Below are positions 1 through 6,525 of a stretch of 13,872 nucleotides of DNA, one piece after another. The notes beneath the pieces were generated by a model. It did not search any database and was not told where the DNA came from. It saw nothing but the letters and a program-made list of their open reading frames with translations. Position 1 is the stretch's first letter. The number at the start of each line of letters is the position of its first letter. Both the position numbers and the translations under genes were made by a program. Source of the DNA: an uncultured Collinsella sp. (GTDB lineage: Bacteria > Actinomycetota > Coriobacteriia > Coriobacteriales > Coriobacteriaceae). The stretch lies in contig CABUWV010000025.1 of NCBI GenBank assembly GCA_902495355.1, positions 1 to 13,872 of the forward strand, in the 5' to 3' direction.

Positions 1-89
1 ACCTCGTGTACTATCGTGAGGAGCGGATCAAGAAGTCCCTCGGGTGGCTGAGCCCGATGGAGTACCGCAGGAAGCTTGGATACGCCTAG
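1..89 (+). CDS. IS3-family transposase (OrfB), C-terminal fragment
   Basis: Only the last 28 codons lie in the window (reading from base 3, stop TAG at 87-89). The residues read VYYREERIKKSLGWLSPMEY followed by RRKLGYA. This matches the end of the rve/DDE integrase core of IS3-family transposases, where an R-x-x-x-SLG-x-x-(S/T)P-x-EY tail is characteristic. The catalytic DDE residues would lie upstream, outside the window, so whether the element is intact cannot be judged. It is followed by non-coding DNA that looks like the right end of the insertion sequence. The family call rests on recognising a short tail, but that tail is distinctive. Confidence 0.8.
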   Translation, partial: LVYYREERIKKSLGWLSPMEYRRKLGYA

Positions 90-119
90 GCGCGGTCCAA
101 GAAATCGTCCGCACCCCCA
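90..119. mobile_element. Probable right-end terminal inverted repeat of the IS3-family element
   Basis: Directly after the transposase stop codon the sequence runs gcgcggtccaagaaatcgtc and ends in cgcaccccca at 119. Read from the other strand it begins tgggggtgcggacgatttct, which is the usual style of an IS3-family end (TG..., about 25-30 bases, right behind orfB). The left end is outside the window, so the matching repeat and the target duplication cannot be seen. The exact end at 119 is an inference. Confidence 0.45.
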
Positions 120-153
120 TTCAAGAACTATCTCACCGCAACTTTTTAGATTA

Positions 154-214
154 GTGCAAAGGGGTCAGGTTAACATGCACCAACCTGGTGCAAAGTAACC
201 CGTTCCCCTTGCAC
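154..214. repeat. Nested inverted repeat, REP-like element (left half)
   Basis: An outer inverted repeat pairs gtgcaaagggg (154-164) with ccccttgcac (205-214), one base bulged. Inside it is a perfect 7-bp hairpin, tgcacca/tggtgca (176-182 and 186-192), with a 3-base loop. The left arm contains GGGGTCAGGTTAACAT (161-176). A related word in opposite orientation, GGGACAGGTTTATT, lies on the minus strand at 246-259. Words of this type are, from memory, common around REP-associated (Y1/RAYT) transposases in other bacteria. No transposase of that class is visible here, so this would be a non-autonomous or decayed copy. Confidence 0.5.
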
Positions 215-235
215 CAACAACGTTTGCCCAGATAA

Positions 236-272
236 AACCTGCCAAAATAAACCTGTCCCTTTTTGGCAGGTT
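236..272. repeat. 12-bp perfect inverted repeat, REP-like element (right half)
   Basis: aacctgccaaaa (236-247) is the exact reverse complement of ttttggcaggtt (261-272), with a 13-base loop carrying the core aataaacctgtccc (246-259). On the minus strand the core reads GGGACAGGTTTATT, a near match to the plus-strand GGGGTCAGGTTAACAT at 161-176. The two together look like a facing pair. There is no downstream T-run that would make it an ordinary terminator. Confidence 0.5.
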
Positions 273-310
273 GGACCACGGCAACGCCGATGCCTTGGCA
301 AAGTCAGCGA

Positions 311-409
311 AAACCCGCCAGAGCGAGCAAGGTGCCTTGAAACGAGGCGGCATTGACCTTTTGGTCATGCCGCCGAAGTTGAAAGGCAGATTGCCGCTCT
401 GGCGGGTTT
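311..409. repeat. Long near-continuous hairpin (about 40 base pairs, 4-base loop)
   Basis: The two arms pair almost throughout. aaacccgccagagcg (311-325) pairs exactly with 395-409. Then come gcaa (327-330) with 391-394, tgcctt (333-338) with 383-388, aac (341-343) with 378-380, and ggcggca-tgacc (346-358) with 363-374, around a tttt loop (359-362). Only small bulges and internal mismatches interrupt it. It lies between the REP-like patch and the 3' end of queA. On the minus strand the stem is followed by TTTTCGC, so it may also end the queA transcript. A mobile hairpin repeat or a structured RNA are the alternatives. I see no open reading frame I would trust in it. Confidence 0.7.
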
Positions 410-423
410 GCAGCGTCGACCGG

Positions 424-448
424 TTACGGCGTTTGTAAAACGCCGTAA
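424..448 (-). terminator. Hairpin immediately after queA stop codon (possible terminator)
   Basis: ttacggcgttt (424-434) and aaacgccgtaa (438-448) form a perfect 11-bp stem with loop gta. It begins two bases beyond the queA stop codon on the minus strand. The stem is strong but no T-run follows on that strand, so it may be a 3'-end stabilising or factor-dependent termination structure. The longer hairpin at 311-409 lies next downstream. Confidence 0.5.
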
Positions 449-449
449 A

Positions 450-1667
450 CTACAAGATGAGCATGGCGTCACCAAAGCTGAAGAAGCGGTAGCGTTCTTC
501 GATAGCAGCGGCGTAGGCATCCATGATCTGGTCGCGGGTGGCAAGTGCGCTTACGAGCATCATGAGCGTGGAGCGCGGCACGTGGAAGTTCGTGATCAGC
601 GCGTCGACCACGTGATAGGTCGAGCCGGGCATAAGGTAGAGCTGCGTTGTCGCGTTCTCGCGCACCACGATGTCGCCGCGGCCGAGCGTGTCGGCCCCGT
701 CCTCGCGGCCCTCAAAATAGCGCGCCGTCACAGCCGGATCGGACACCGGCGCGTCCGCGTCAAACGCGCTCTCGAGCGAGCGCACTGCGGTAGTGCCGAC
801 GGCGATCACACGATGGCCCTCGGCCTTCGCCTTATGCACGGCGTCGACAACCTCCTGCGACACGTGGTAGCGCTCGGTGTGCATCACGTGCTGCGCGGGG
901 TCGTCCTCCTCCACCAGACGGAAGGTATCGATACCCACCTCGAGCTCGACGGCGGCAAACTTGGCACCCTTGGCCTCGATGGCAGCCATGAGCTCGGGAG
1001 TAAAATGCAGACCCGCCGTGGGAGCAGCGGCCGAGTGCTCCTCCTTCATGGCGTAGACGGTCTGGTACTTCTCGGGATCGCCCTCGTAATCGGTAATGTA
1101 GGGCGGCAGCGGCACGTGGCCGGCAGCATGGATGGCCTCGTCGAGCGTGCGCGGCTCGCCGGCGGCATTGCAACCGGCCGGCTCAAAGCGTACCAGGCGG
1201 CCGCCGCGGCTATCGGTGACAAAGTCGACAACCTCGGCCGTCAGCACCACGGGAGCCCCCTCGGGCGCATGGGCGCCACCGGCGCGATACTCAATATGAG
1301 CACCGGGCTTCAGGCGCTTGCCCGGCTTGACCAAGCACTCCCAAACATGGCCCAGCGGATCCACGTCCTCGCGGCGCTTGAGCAGCAGGGTCTCGACCAC
1401 GCCGCCCGATCCCGTTTTACGACCGATCAGACGGGCCGGCATCACGCGCGTCTGATTGATGACGAGCACGTCGCCCGGCTCGATATAGTCGATGATGTCG
1501 CGGAAGATGCGGTGCTCAACGGTACCGCCGTGCTCCAGCGGCGTTCCCGCCTGGGAGCCCTTGCGATCCACCACCAGCAGGCGGCAGGAGTCGCGCGGCT
1601 CGGCTGGAGCCTGGGCGATCAGTTCCTCAGGAAGGTTGTAGTCAAAATCATCGGTACGCATAGACAC
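450..1667 (-). CDS. queA: S-adenosylmethionine:tRNA ribosyltransferase-isomerase QueA
   Basis: Transfers and isomerises the ribosyl part of SAM onto preQ1 at position 34 of GUN-anticodon tRNAs, giving epoxyqueuosine; cytoplasmic. The 405-residue product shows the family landmarks: DFDYNLPEELIAQ near residue 8, VINQTRVMPARL (69-80), VPLPPYI (185-191), YQTVYA (201-206), AAAPTAGLHFT (213-223), GIDTFR (245-250), AVGTTAVRSLE (289-299) and ALITNFHVPRSTLMMLVSA (356-374). It is longer than the usual 340-350 residues; the extra length falls around 128-145 and 301-335. The usual PGS before AAPTAG is replaced by EEHS. GTG at 1667 is chosen because AGGAG (1676-1680) sits 8 bases upstream; ATG at 1661 is the alternative. 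queH lies upstream on the same strand with a 64-base gap, so both final queuosine steps are probably co-transcribed. Confidence 0.95.
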   Translation of the reverse strand: MSMRTDDFDYNLPEELIAQAPAEPRDSCRLLVVDRKGSQAGTPLEHGGTVEHRIFRDIIDYIEPGDVLVINQTRVMPARLIGRKTGSGGVVETLLLKRREDVDPLGHVWECLVKPGKRLKPGAHIEYRAGGAHAPEGAPVVLTAEVVDFVTDSRGGRLVRFEPAGCNAAGEPRTLDEAIHAAGHVPLPPYITDYEGDPEKYQTVYAMKEEHSAAAPTAGLHFTPELMAAIEAKGAKFAAVELEVGIDTFRLVEEDDPAQHVMHTERYHVSQEVVDAVHKAKAEGHRVIAVGTTAVRSLESAFDADAPVSDPAVTARYFEGREDGADTLGRGDIVVRENATTQLYLMPGSTYHVVDALITNFHVPRSTLMMLVSALATRDQIMDAYAAAIEERYRFFSFGDAMLIL

Positions 1668-1731
1668 GTCGGATACTCCTTATATAGCTAAAGTCCGCTC
1701 TACATCCTAGCAGGCTGACGTCCCAAATGAA

Positions 1732-2307
1732 CTACTTTTTGGACGCTTTGCGCTCGTCGCGGATGCGGGCGCGGTCCATGGCCGCCTCGACAGCCGAGAA
1801 GCGGCAACCACAGTAGTTCTGCCGATACATGCCAAGCTCGCGCGAACGGCGTGTCGCCTCGGGGTAATACGGGCGAAAATCGCGAATCACCGGGGTGAGC
1901 CCATGTGCCGCCGCCAAGTGCTCAAGCACGTCATTGCAGGTATCGAACAGCTGGTACGGCGAGACGGCGAGCGTCGTGCCCACAAACTCAAACCCGCGCT
2001 CCTGGGCCACGCGGCACGCCTCGGCCAAGCGCAGGGCATAGCACGCGCGACAGCGACGAGGCCGATCGGCACCCAGCGGTGCCACGCCGGTCTCCCAGCG
2101 ATCGCGGTCCTCCCCTGCCTCGATGAGCTCGATATCGCCATCGGCACACCACCGGCGCAGCTCGTCCAAGCGGCGCTGCCATTCATCGCGCGGTTGAATA
2201 TTGGGGTTGGTCCAGCAAATCGTGGGCTCAAACCCCTCCTCGCGCAGCAGGCGAACCGGCTCAAGCGAGCATGGTGCACAGCACGCATGCAGCAACAACG
2301 ACTTCAT
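1732..2307 (-). CDS. queH: Epoxyqueuosine reductase QueH
   Basis: Reduces epoxyqueuosine to queuosine in tRNA, the last step of the pathway, as the non-homologous replacement of QueG. Cytoplasmic iron-sulfur enzyme. The 191-residue product carries the DUF208/QueH signature: HACCAPC (7-13), NPNIQP (34-39), RCRAC (85-89), TTLAVSPYQ (111-119) and the C-terminal YRQNYCGC (161-168). The cysteines C9, C10, C13, C86, C89, C166 and C168 are the ones expected to serve the cluster and catalysis. ATG 2307 is chosen because GGTGAGGAG lies 6 bases upstream. An ATG two codons earlier (2313) abuts the ribosome site, and the TTG at 2364 would add an unlikely extension. That ribosome site overlaps the stop codon of the DUF3267 gene, so the two are probably translationally coupled. 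It completes the substrate chain started by the neighbouring queA. Confidence 0.94.
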   Translation of the reverse strand: MKSLLLHACCAPCSLEPVRLLREEGFEPTICWTNPNIQPRDEWQRRLDELRRWCADGDIELIEAGEDRDRWETGVAPLGADRPRRCRACYALRLAEACRVAQERGFEFVGTTLAVSPYQLFDTCNDVLEHLAAAHGLTPVIRDFRPYYPEATRRSRELGMYRQNYCGCRFSAVEAAMDRARIRDERKASKK

Positions 2308-2317
2308 CGACATCTCC

Positions 2318-2884
2318 TCACCCAAAAAAGCGCACGCCAAAGGACGTATCCTCGCAGGCGACAATGCGGCGGTCGCGCAAAATGGTCCGCACGTAATACC
2401 AGTCGCCTACACAGCCCGACAAATGCAAGCTGGCAGCCAGATAGCACAGCAGCGGATAGCCCGAAAACGCAAACCCCAGGGCAAGCGTTGTCGTCACAAC
2501 AACCGTCGGCGCCAGGCAAACCGCCATGTACCGCCGGCGCGAATACACAACGCCTTCGGCGCAGGCATAGATCATCGCCGTCTCGCGATTCGCCCCAAAG
2601 GTCACCTTCGCGCCCGCAGGCGCCAGCAGCTTAAAAAACACACCGTGCACCAGCTCGTGCACGGCAAATGAAGCCGCCGAAACCGCAGTCAAGCCGACCA
2701 TCCAGCCCAAGACGGCCATCCAGCCGCCCGCGTCAGCCGCATCCAAGTCTGCAGGCCCGCCCAGCAGCATAAACACCGGCACCAGGCACACGGCAAACAC
2801 CACAAGCACGGCCATCCCCCACACAAAGCAAGCGTGCAGAAAATCCTCGTCTTCAAACGCATGTATGTTGGAAATCTCATTCAT
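2318..2884 (-). CDS. DUF3267-family membrane zincin-like protein
   Basis: A 188-residue membrane protein with about four hydrophobic segments (roughly 20-42, 55-80, 118-142, 145-165). The second segment contains HELVH (76-80), an HExxH zinc-binding motif, and GD (160-161) near the end of the fourth segment could give the third ligand. This layout is typical of the DUF3267 'putative zincin peptidase' family. Its substrate is unknown, and nothing links it by mechanism to queuosine synthesis. It is the first gene of the queH-queA strand; its TGA stop overlaps the queH ribosome site. ATG 2884 is the start, although only a weak ribosome site precedes it. It is divergent from the MetRS-like gene with 132 bases between the starts. 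The family call is good; peptidase activity is inference. Confidence 0.8.
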   Translation of the reverse strand: MNEISNIHAFEDEDFLHACFVWGMAVLVVFAVCLVPVFMLLGGPADLDAADAGGWMAVLGWMVGLTAVSAASFAVHELVHGVFFKLLAPAGAKVTFGANRETAMIYACAEGVVYSRRRYMAVCLAPTVVVTTTLALGFAFSGYPLLCYLAASLHLSGCVGDWYYVRTILRDRRIVACEDTSFGVRFFG

Positions 2885-2924
2885 AGCATCTTAGGATAGC
2901 GCCCCTGCCACGTACCCGTCCGCA

Positions 2925-2935
2925 TGTGCGATAAT
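2925..2935 (+). promoter_or_regulatory. Candidate extended -10 promoter element for the MetRS-like gene
   Basis: The word TGTGCGATAAT contains TG-C-GATAAT, an extended -10 arrangement, 82 bases before the start codon at 3017. No good -35 is visible. The same 11 bases occur in front of degV on the minus strand (8808-8818), which supports a promoter role. Confidence 0.4.
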
Positions 2936-3016
2936 GTCGAACGATATGCACGAATTGACCACCGCGCCGCCGAGCCCCACGCCCGACTGCGCTCTCACCA
3001 TATGCGAAGGAGTCCC

Positions 3017-5167
3017 ATGGCATCCAAATACTCCATGAACGACCGTCCCAGCTGGCCTCGCCGCGCCATCGTTACCGCCGGCGAGCCCTATGGCAACAAG
3101 GGCCTTCACTTTGGCCACGTTGGCGGCGTCTTTGTCCCTGCCGACTTCTTCGCCCGCTTCCTGCGCGACCGTCTGGGCCGCGAGAACGTCATCTTCACCT
3201 CGGGCACCGACTGCTACGGCTCGCCCATCATGGAGAGCTACCGCAAGCTCAAGGAGAACGAAGGCTACGACAAGTCCATCGGCGAGTATGTCGAGTCCAA
3301 TCACTCCCGCCAGGCCGCGACCCTCAACAACTACAACATCAGCTGCGACATCTACGGTGGCTCGGGCCTTGAGCCGGCGGCCCAGATCCACAACGAGGTG
3401 ACCGCCGAGATTATCAAGCGCCTGCACGAGCAGGGCACCATCTCCAAGCGCTCCACGCTGCAGTTCTACGATGCCAAGGCCGGCACGTTCCTCAACGGCC
3501 GTCAGGTGATCGGCCGCTGCCCCATCCAGGGCTGCAAGTCCGAGAAGGCTTATGCCGACGAGTGCGATCTGGGCCACCAGTTTGAGCCCGAGGAGCTCAT
3601 CGCGCCCAAGAGCCAGCTCACCGGCGAGGTGCCCGAGCTGCGCCCGGTCGACAACCTCTACTTCGACCTGCCGGCCTACCTCGACTTTATGAAGACCTAT
3701 ACCGCCAAGCTTGCCCAGAACCCGCAGGTTCGCTCCGTGGTCTCCAAGACTATGGAGGAGTGGCTGCTGCCGGCCCAGCTCTACATCCAGAACAAGTTCC
3801 GCGAGGCCTTCGATGCCGTCGAGGATCAGCTTCCTGAGCACACCGTGCTGGAGCCCGAGGGCAACAAGAGCAGCTTTACCGTCACCTTCCCCAGCTGGAA
3901 GGAGCGCGACGATGCCCACGCAGTGCTCGCCAACGGTGGCGTGCGCTTCCGCAGCGGCAAGGCGCTCGTGCCCTTCCGCATCACCGGCAACATCGACTGG
4001 GGCGTTCCGGTGCCCGAGGTCGATGGCGTCTCCGACGTCACCTGCTGGTGCTGGCCCGAGAGCCTGTGGGCGCCCATCAGCTACACGCGTACCGTACTCG
4101 CCCGCGACGCCCGTGCCGCCGGCGTGACCGAGGGTGTCGCCGCCCAGGACGCCGCCCTCATGGGCGAGCCCGCCGCCAATTCCACGCAGGTCCCCGCGCC
4201 CACCTACCAGCACAGCTCGCTCGACTGGCGCGACTGGTGGTGCTCGGACGACGCTCAGATTTACCAGTTCATCGGTCAGGACAACATCTATTTCTACTGC
4301 ATCGCGCAGACCGCCATGTGGGAGGCCCTGGGTTGGGACCTTACGCAGAGCACCGTCAGCGCCTGCTACCACCTGCTCTACATGGGCAAAAAGGCCAGCT
4401 CGTCCTCGCAGACGCCTCCCCCGCCGGCAGATGACCTGCTCAACCACTACACCTGCGAGCAGATGCGCGCGCATTGGCTGTCGCTCGGCCTGTCCGAGAA
4501 GCCGGTGAGCTTTAGCCCCAAGGCATACGACACGCGCGTGACTGGCAAGGACAAGGACGGCAACGAGGTGCGCGCCTGCGACGACAAGCGCGTTATCGAC
4601 CCGGCCCTTAAGGAGAGCGCGCTGCTGACCGGCGTGTTCAACCGCCTGGCCCGCAGCTGCTTCTACGGCGTCGCCGTCAAGGAAGGCGACGAGAGTCCCT
4701 ACCGCAACGGCTGCATCCCCGCCGGCACCGCTTCTGACACCGTGGTCGAAGCCGCCCAGCAGGCAGCCCTCGCCTTTGAGCAGGCCATGTACAAGTTCGA
4801 GACGCACCGCGCGCTTGCCGTGTGCGACGACTACCTGCGCGCCGCCAACAAGCGCTGGAGCGATGCCTCCAAGGCCGCCAACAAGCTCGAGGGCGAGCCG
4901 GCCAATGCCGCGATGACGCAGGCCCTCGTCGACGCCTTTACCGAGCTGCGCGTGGCAACCGTCCTGATGCACGGTATTGTGCCGGCCGGCTGCGAGCTCA
5001 TCTGCGAGTACTTCGACGTCGATCCGGTCGCCTTCTTTAGCTGGGATAACATCTTTGCCTCCACGGACGAGTTTGTGGAGAGCCTGGGCGAGAAGCCCGG
5101 TGAGCACCGCGTGAAGCCGCTGCCCCCGCGCTTCGACTTCTTCAGCAAGCACGAGAGCCAGTACTAA
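3017..5167 (+). CDS. Class I aminoacyl-tRNA synthetase-like protein, divergent methionyl-tRNA synthetase family
   Basis: A 716-residue protein collinear with E. coli-type MetRS. The HIGH motif is HFGH (31-34). The connective-peptide zinc knuckle is CPIQGC (168-173) plus CDLGH (183-187), giving C/C/C/H instead of four cysteines. EPEELIAPKS and the following FDLPAYLDFM also match MetRS. The active site is unusual. By hand alignment the KMSKS loop reads KASSS (459-463), then an SQTPPPP stretch. The methionine-pocket equivalents of E. coli L13, W253, H301 and W305 are E23, S349, Y427 and Q431. It may be the cell's MetRS, a paralogue with another amino acid, or a non-tRNA enzyme. The start is ATG 3017 because GAAGGAG lies 5 bases upstream; an upstream in-frame ATG at 2924 lacks this. 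The RNA methyltransferase gene follows 59 bases later on the same strand. Family membership is firm; methionine specificity is doubtful. Confidence 0.85.
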   Translation: MASKYSMNDRPSWPRRAIVTAGEPYGNKGLHFGHVGGVFVPADFFARFLRDRLGRENVIFTSGTDCYGSPIMESYRKLKENEGYDKSIGEYVESNHSRQAATLNNYNISCDIYGGSGLEPAAQIHNEVTAEIIKRLHEQGTISKRSTLQFYDAKAGTFLNGRQVIGRCPIQGCKSEKAYADECDLGHQFEPEELIAPKSQLTGEVPELRPVDNLYFDLPAYLDFMKTYTAKLAQNPQVRSVVSKTMEEWLLPAQLYIQNKFREAFDAVEDQLPEHTVLEPEGNKSSFTVTFPSWKERDDAHAVLANGGVRFRSGKALVPFRITGNIDWGVPVPEVDGVSDVTCWCWPESLWAPISYTRTVLARDARAAGVTEGVAAQDAALMGEPAANSTQVPAPTYQHSSLDWRDWWCSDDAQIYQFIGQDNIYFYCIAQTAMWEALGWDLTQSTVSACYHLLYMGKKASSSSQTPPPPADDLLNHYTCEQMRAHWLSLGLSEKPVSFSPKAYDTRVTGKDKDGNEVRACDDKRVIDPALKESALLTGVFNRLARSCFYGVAVKEGDESPYRNGCIPAGTASDTVVEAAQQAALAFEQAMYKFETHRALAVCDDYLRAANKRWSDASKAANKLEGEPANAAMTQALVDAFTELRVATVLMHGIVPAGCELICEYFDVDPVAFFSWDNIFASTDEFVESLGEKPGEHRVKPLPPRFDFFSKHESQY

Positions 5168-5168
5168 A

Positions 5169-5188
5169 GCACGCCAGCAGCGGCGTGC
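5169..5188 (+). other. Intergenic hairpin after the MetRS-like gene
   Basis: gcacgcc (5169-5175) and ggcgtgc (5182-5188) form a perfect 7-bp stem with a 6-base loop just after the stop codon. No T-run follows, so it is more likely an mRNA-stabilising or weak pausing structure inside a two-gene transcript than a terminator. Confidence 0.4.
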
Positions 5189-5226
5189 CCGGAAAGTAGT
5201 CAATTTGGGACGGGAAGGAAAGACGG

Positions 5227-6330
5227 ATGTCCAAGCCGCGTCGTCGTAAGCAGAAAAAGCAGGTTAAGCCCGAGCTCAAGCTTAGGCAGTTTGCTGCCAC
5301 CGAGCTTTCCGACCAGCTTGCCGCCCAACACTCCGCCGCCGACCTGCCGCGCTTTATGGTCGACACGGTCGCCGGCGCCTATGCGCCCGCCGATGCCGAG
5401 CTCATGATCGAGGGCTTCGGCGCCGCGGCCACACGCCCGGTCACGCTGCGCGCCAACACGCTCAAGGCGACCGCCGAGGACATCGCTGCGGCGCTCGATG
5501 CCGCCTGCATCGCCCACCAAACCGTTACCTGGTATCCGGACGCCTTTATCCTGCCCGAGGCCCAGGTTTCCGACCTATGGGACCTCGACATCTACCGCGA
5601 CGGCAAGATCTACCTACAGAGCCTGTCGTCCATGATGCCGCCGTTGGTCCTGGGCGCCCAGGCAGACGAGGACATCCTGGACATGTGCGCAGCCCCTGGC
5701 GGCAAGACGACGCAGATCGCCGCCCTCACGCAGGGACAGGCGCACCTTACCGCCTGTGAGATGAGCATCCCCCGCGCCGAAAAGCTCGAATCAAACCTCC
5801 ATCGCCAGGGTGCCAAAAACGTGCCCGTCATGCGCATCGATGCACGCGAGCTCGACGAGTTCTTCCGCTTTGACCGCATCCTGCTCGACGCCCCATGCAC
5901 CGGCACGGGCACCGTCATCAGCGGCAACGAGAAAAGCCTGCGCGGCCTGACCGAGCAGCTGCTGAGCAAGTGCGCCCGCTCGCAGCGCGCGCTTCTGGAC
6001 CGCGCCATGGGAGCCCTCAAACCGGGCGGCACGCTCGTCTATTCCACTTGTTCAATCTTGCCGCAGGAAAACGAGGACGCCCTGCAAGAGGCCCTCAACA
6101 AGCATATGGACTGCGAGCTTATCCCCCTCGACGGCACGCCAAGCGAAAGTGAAGCACGCCGCACCCAGGAAGCTGGTGAGGAGCCACACATCGAGTCCAA
6201 CGCTCTCACCGAGGCCATTGCCGCGGGTCAGGTATCGGCCATCGCCAACGGCCTGCCCGGCACGCTCACCATTCCGCCCAGCCGCGACTTTGAGGGCTTC
6301 TACATTGCCCTGATCCGAAAACGCAGCTAG
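5227..6330 (+). CDS. RsmB/RsmF-type (NOL1/NOP2/Sun) RNA 5-cytosine methyltransferase
   Basis: A SAM-dependent enzyme that methylates C5 of a cytosine in rRNA or tRNA; cytoplasmic. The 367-residue product has a basic N-terminus (KPRRRKQKKQVK), the recognition segment RPVTLRANTLKA, the SAM-binding motif DMCAAPGGKT (152-161), the motif IV DAPCTGTGT (221-229) and the motif VI YSTCS (272-276). C275 in motif VI is the expected nucleophile and C224 in motif IV the release cysteine, as in the family. The end (FEGFYIALIRK) is also typical. It lacks a long C-terminal PUA extension like that of E. coli RsmF, and it has no N-terminal NusB-like domain like RsmB, so the target base cannot be named. ATG 5227 follows GGAAGGA with about 8 bases of spacing. 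It is probably co-transcribed with the MetRS-like gene upstream. Confidence 0.9.
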   Translation: MSKPRRRKQKKQVKPELKLRQFAATELSDQLAAQHSAADLPRFMVDTVAGAYAPADAELMIEGFGAAATRPVTLRANTLKATAEDIAAALDAACIAHQTVTWYPDAFILPEAQVSDLWDLDIYRDGKIYLQSLSSMMPPLVLGAQADEDILDMCAAPGGKTTQIAALTQGQAHLTACEMSIPRAEKLESNLHRQGAKNVPVMRIDARELDEFFRFDRILLDAPCTGTGTVISGNEKSLRGLTEQLLSKCARSQRALLDRAMGALKPGGTLVYSTCSILPQENEDALQEALNKHMDCELIPLDGTPSESEARRTQEAGEEPHIESNALTEAIAAGQVSAIANGLPGTLTIPPSRDFEGFYIALIRKRS

Positions 6331-6354
6331 CGCACGGATCCAAAACTCAACAAG

Positions 6355-6525
6355 CTATCTCTGTGCGCGTTTGTCCTGCTGGTCGCGATGCTGTTTAAGC
6401 ATCGCGTGCTCCTTGCGTTCGGCCCTTTTGCTCTTAATGGCCGTGACCACGAAGTAGATGACCGCGGCGGCTACGATTGCGCCCACGCATAGGCCAATCG
6501 AGCCTAACATTGCCGAAAATTCCAT
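6355..6525 (-). CDS. Small single-pass membrane protein (56 residues), unknown function
   Basis: An ORF too short for common cut-offs but well supported. ATG 6525 is preceded by GAGGTG (6533-6538) at 7 bases spacing, and the frame ends at TAG 6355-6357. The product starts MEFSAMLGSIGLCVGAIVAA, continues through one hydrophobic helix (about residues 6-28), then has a highly charged tail rich in K, R, E, H and Q (IKSKRAERKEHAMLKQHRD and on). That gives a membrane anchor with a basic cytoplasmic tail. It lies between rsmF-like and the TIM-barrel gene on the opposite strand. I do not recognise a family. A perfect 9-bp hairpin (6384-6392 with 6398-6406) lies within its coding sequence. Confidence 0.7.
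   Translation of the reverse strand: MEFSAMLGSIGLCVGAIVAAAVIYFVVTAIKSKRAERKEHAMLKQHRDQQDKRAQR

Noticed and set aside
165..368. Minus-strand 67-codon frame across the REP-like patch and hairpin
   Set aside because: It runs through inverted repeats and half of the long hairpin, so its sequence is explained by those structures.
408..1691. Plus-strand 427-codon open frame opposite queA
   Set aside because: It is the antisense shadow of queA, whose product matches all family motifs; the plus frame is histidine/arginine-rich with no recognisable domain.
3017..5167. Calling this gene metG outright
   Set aside because: The fold family is clear but the signature loop and methionine-pocket residues differ, so the specific name is withheld.
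2891..5203. Minus-strand 770-codon open frame opposite the MetRS-like gene
   Set aside because: A long shadow frame caused by high GC in third positions. Its composition (L, G, A, V, H rich) is typical of antisense frames and it has no ribosome site or domain.
6384..6406. Perfect 9-bp hairpin as an rsmF-like terminator
   Set aside because: It lies inside the small membrane-protein gene and no T-run follows it on either strand.
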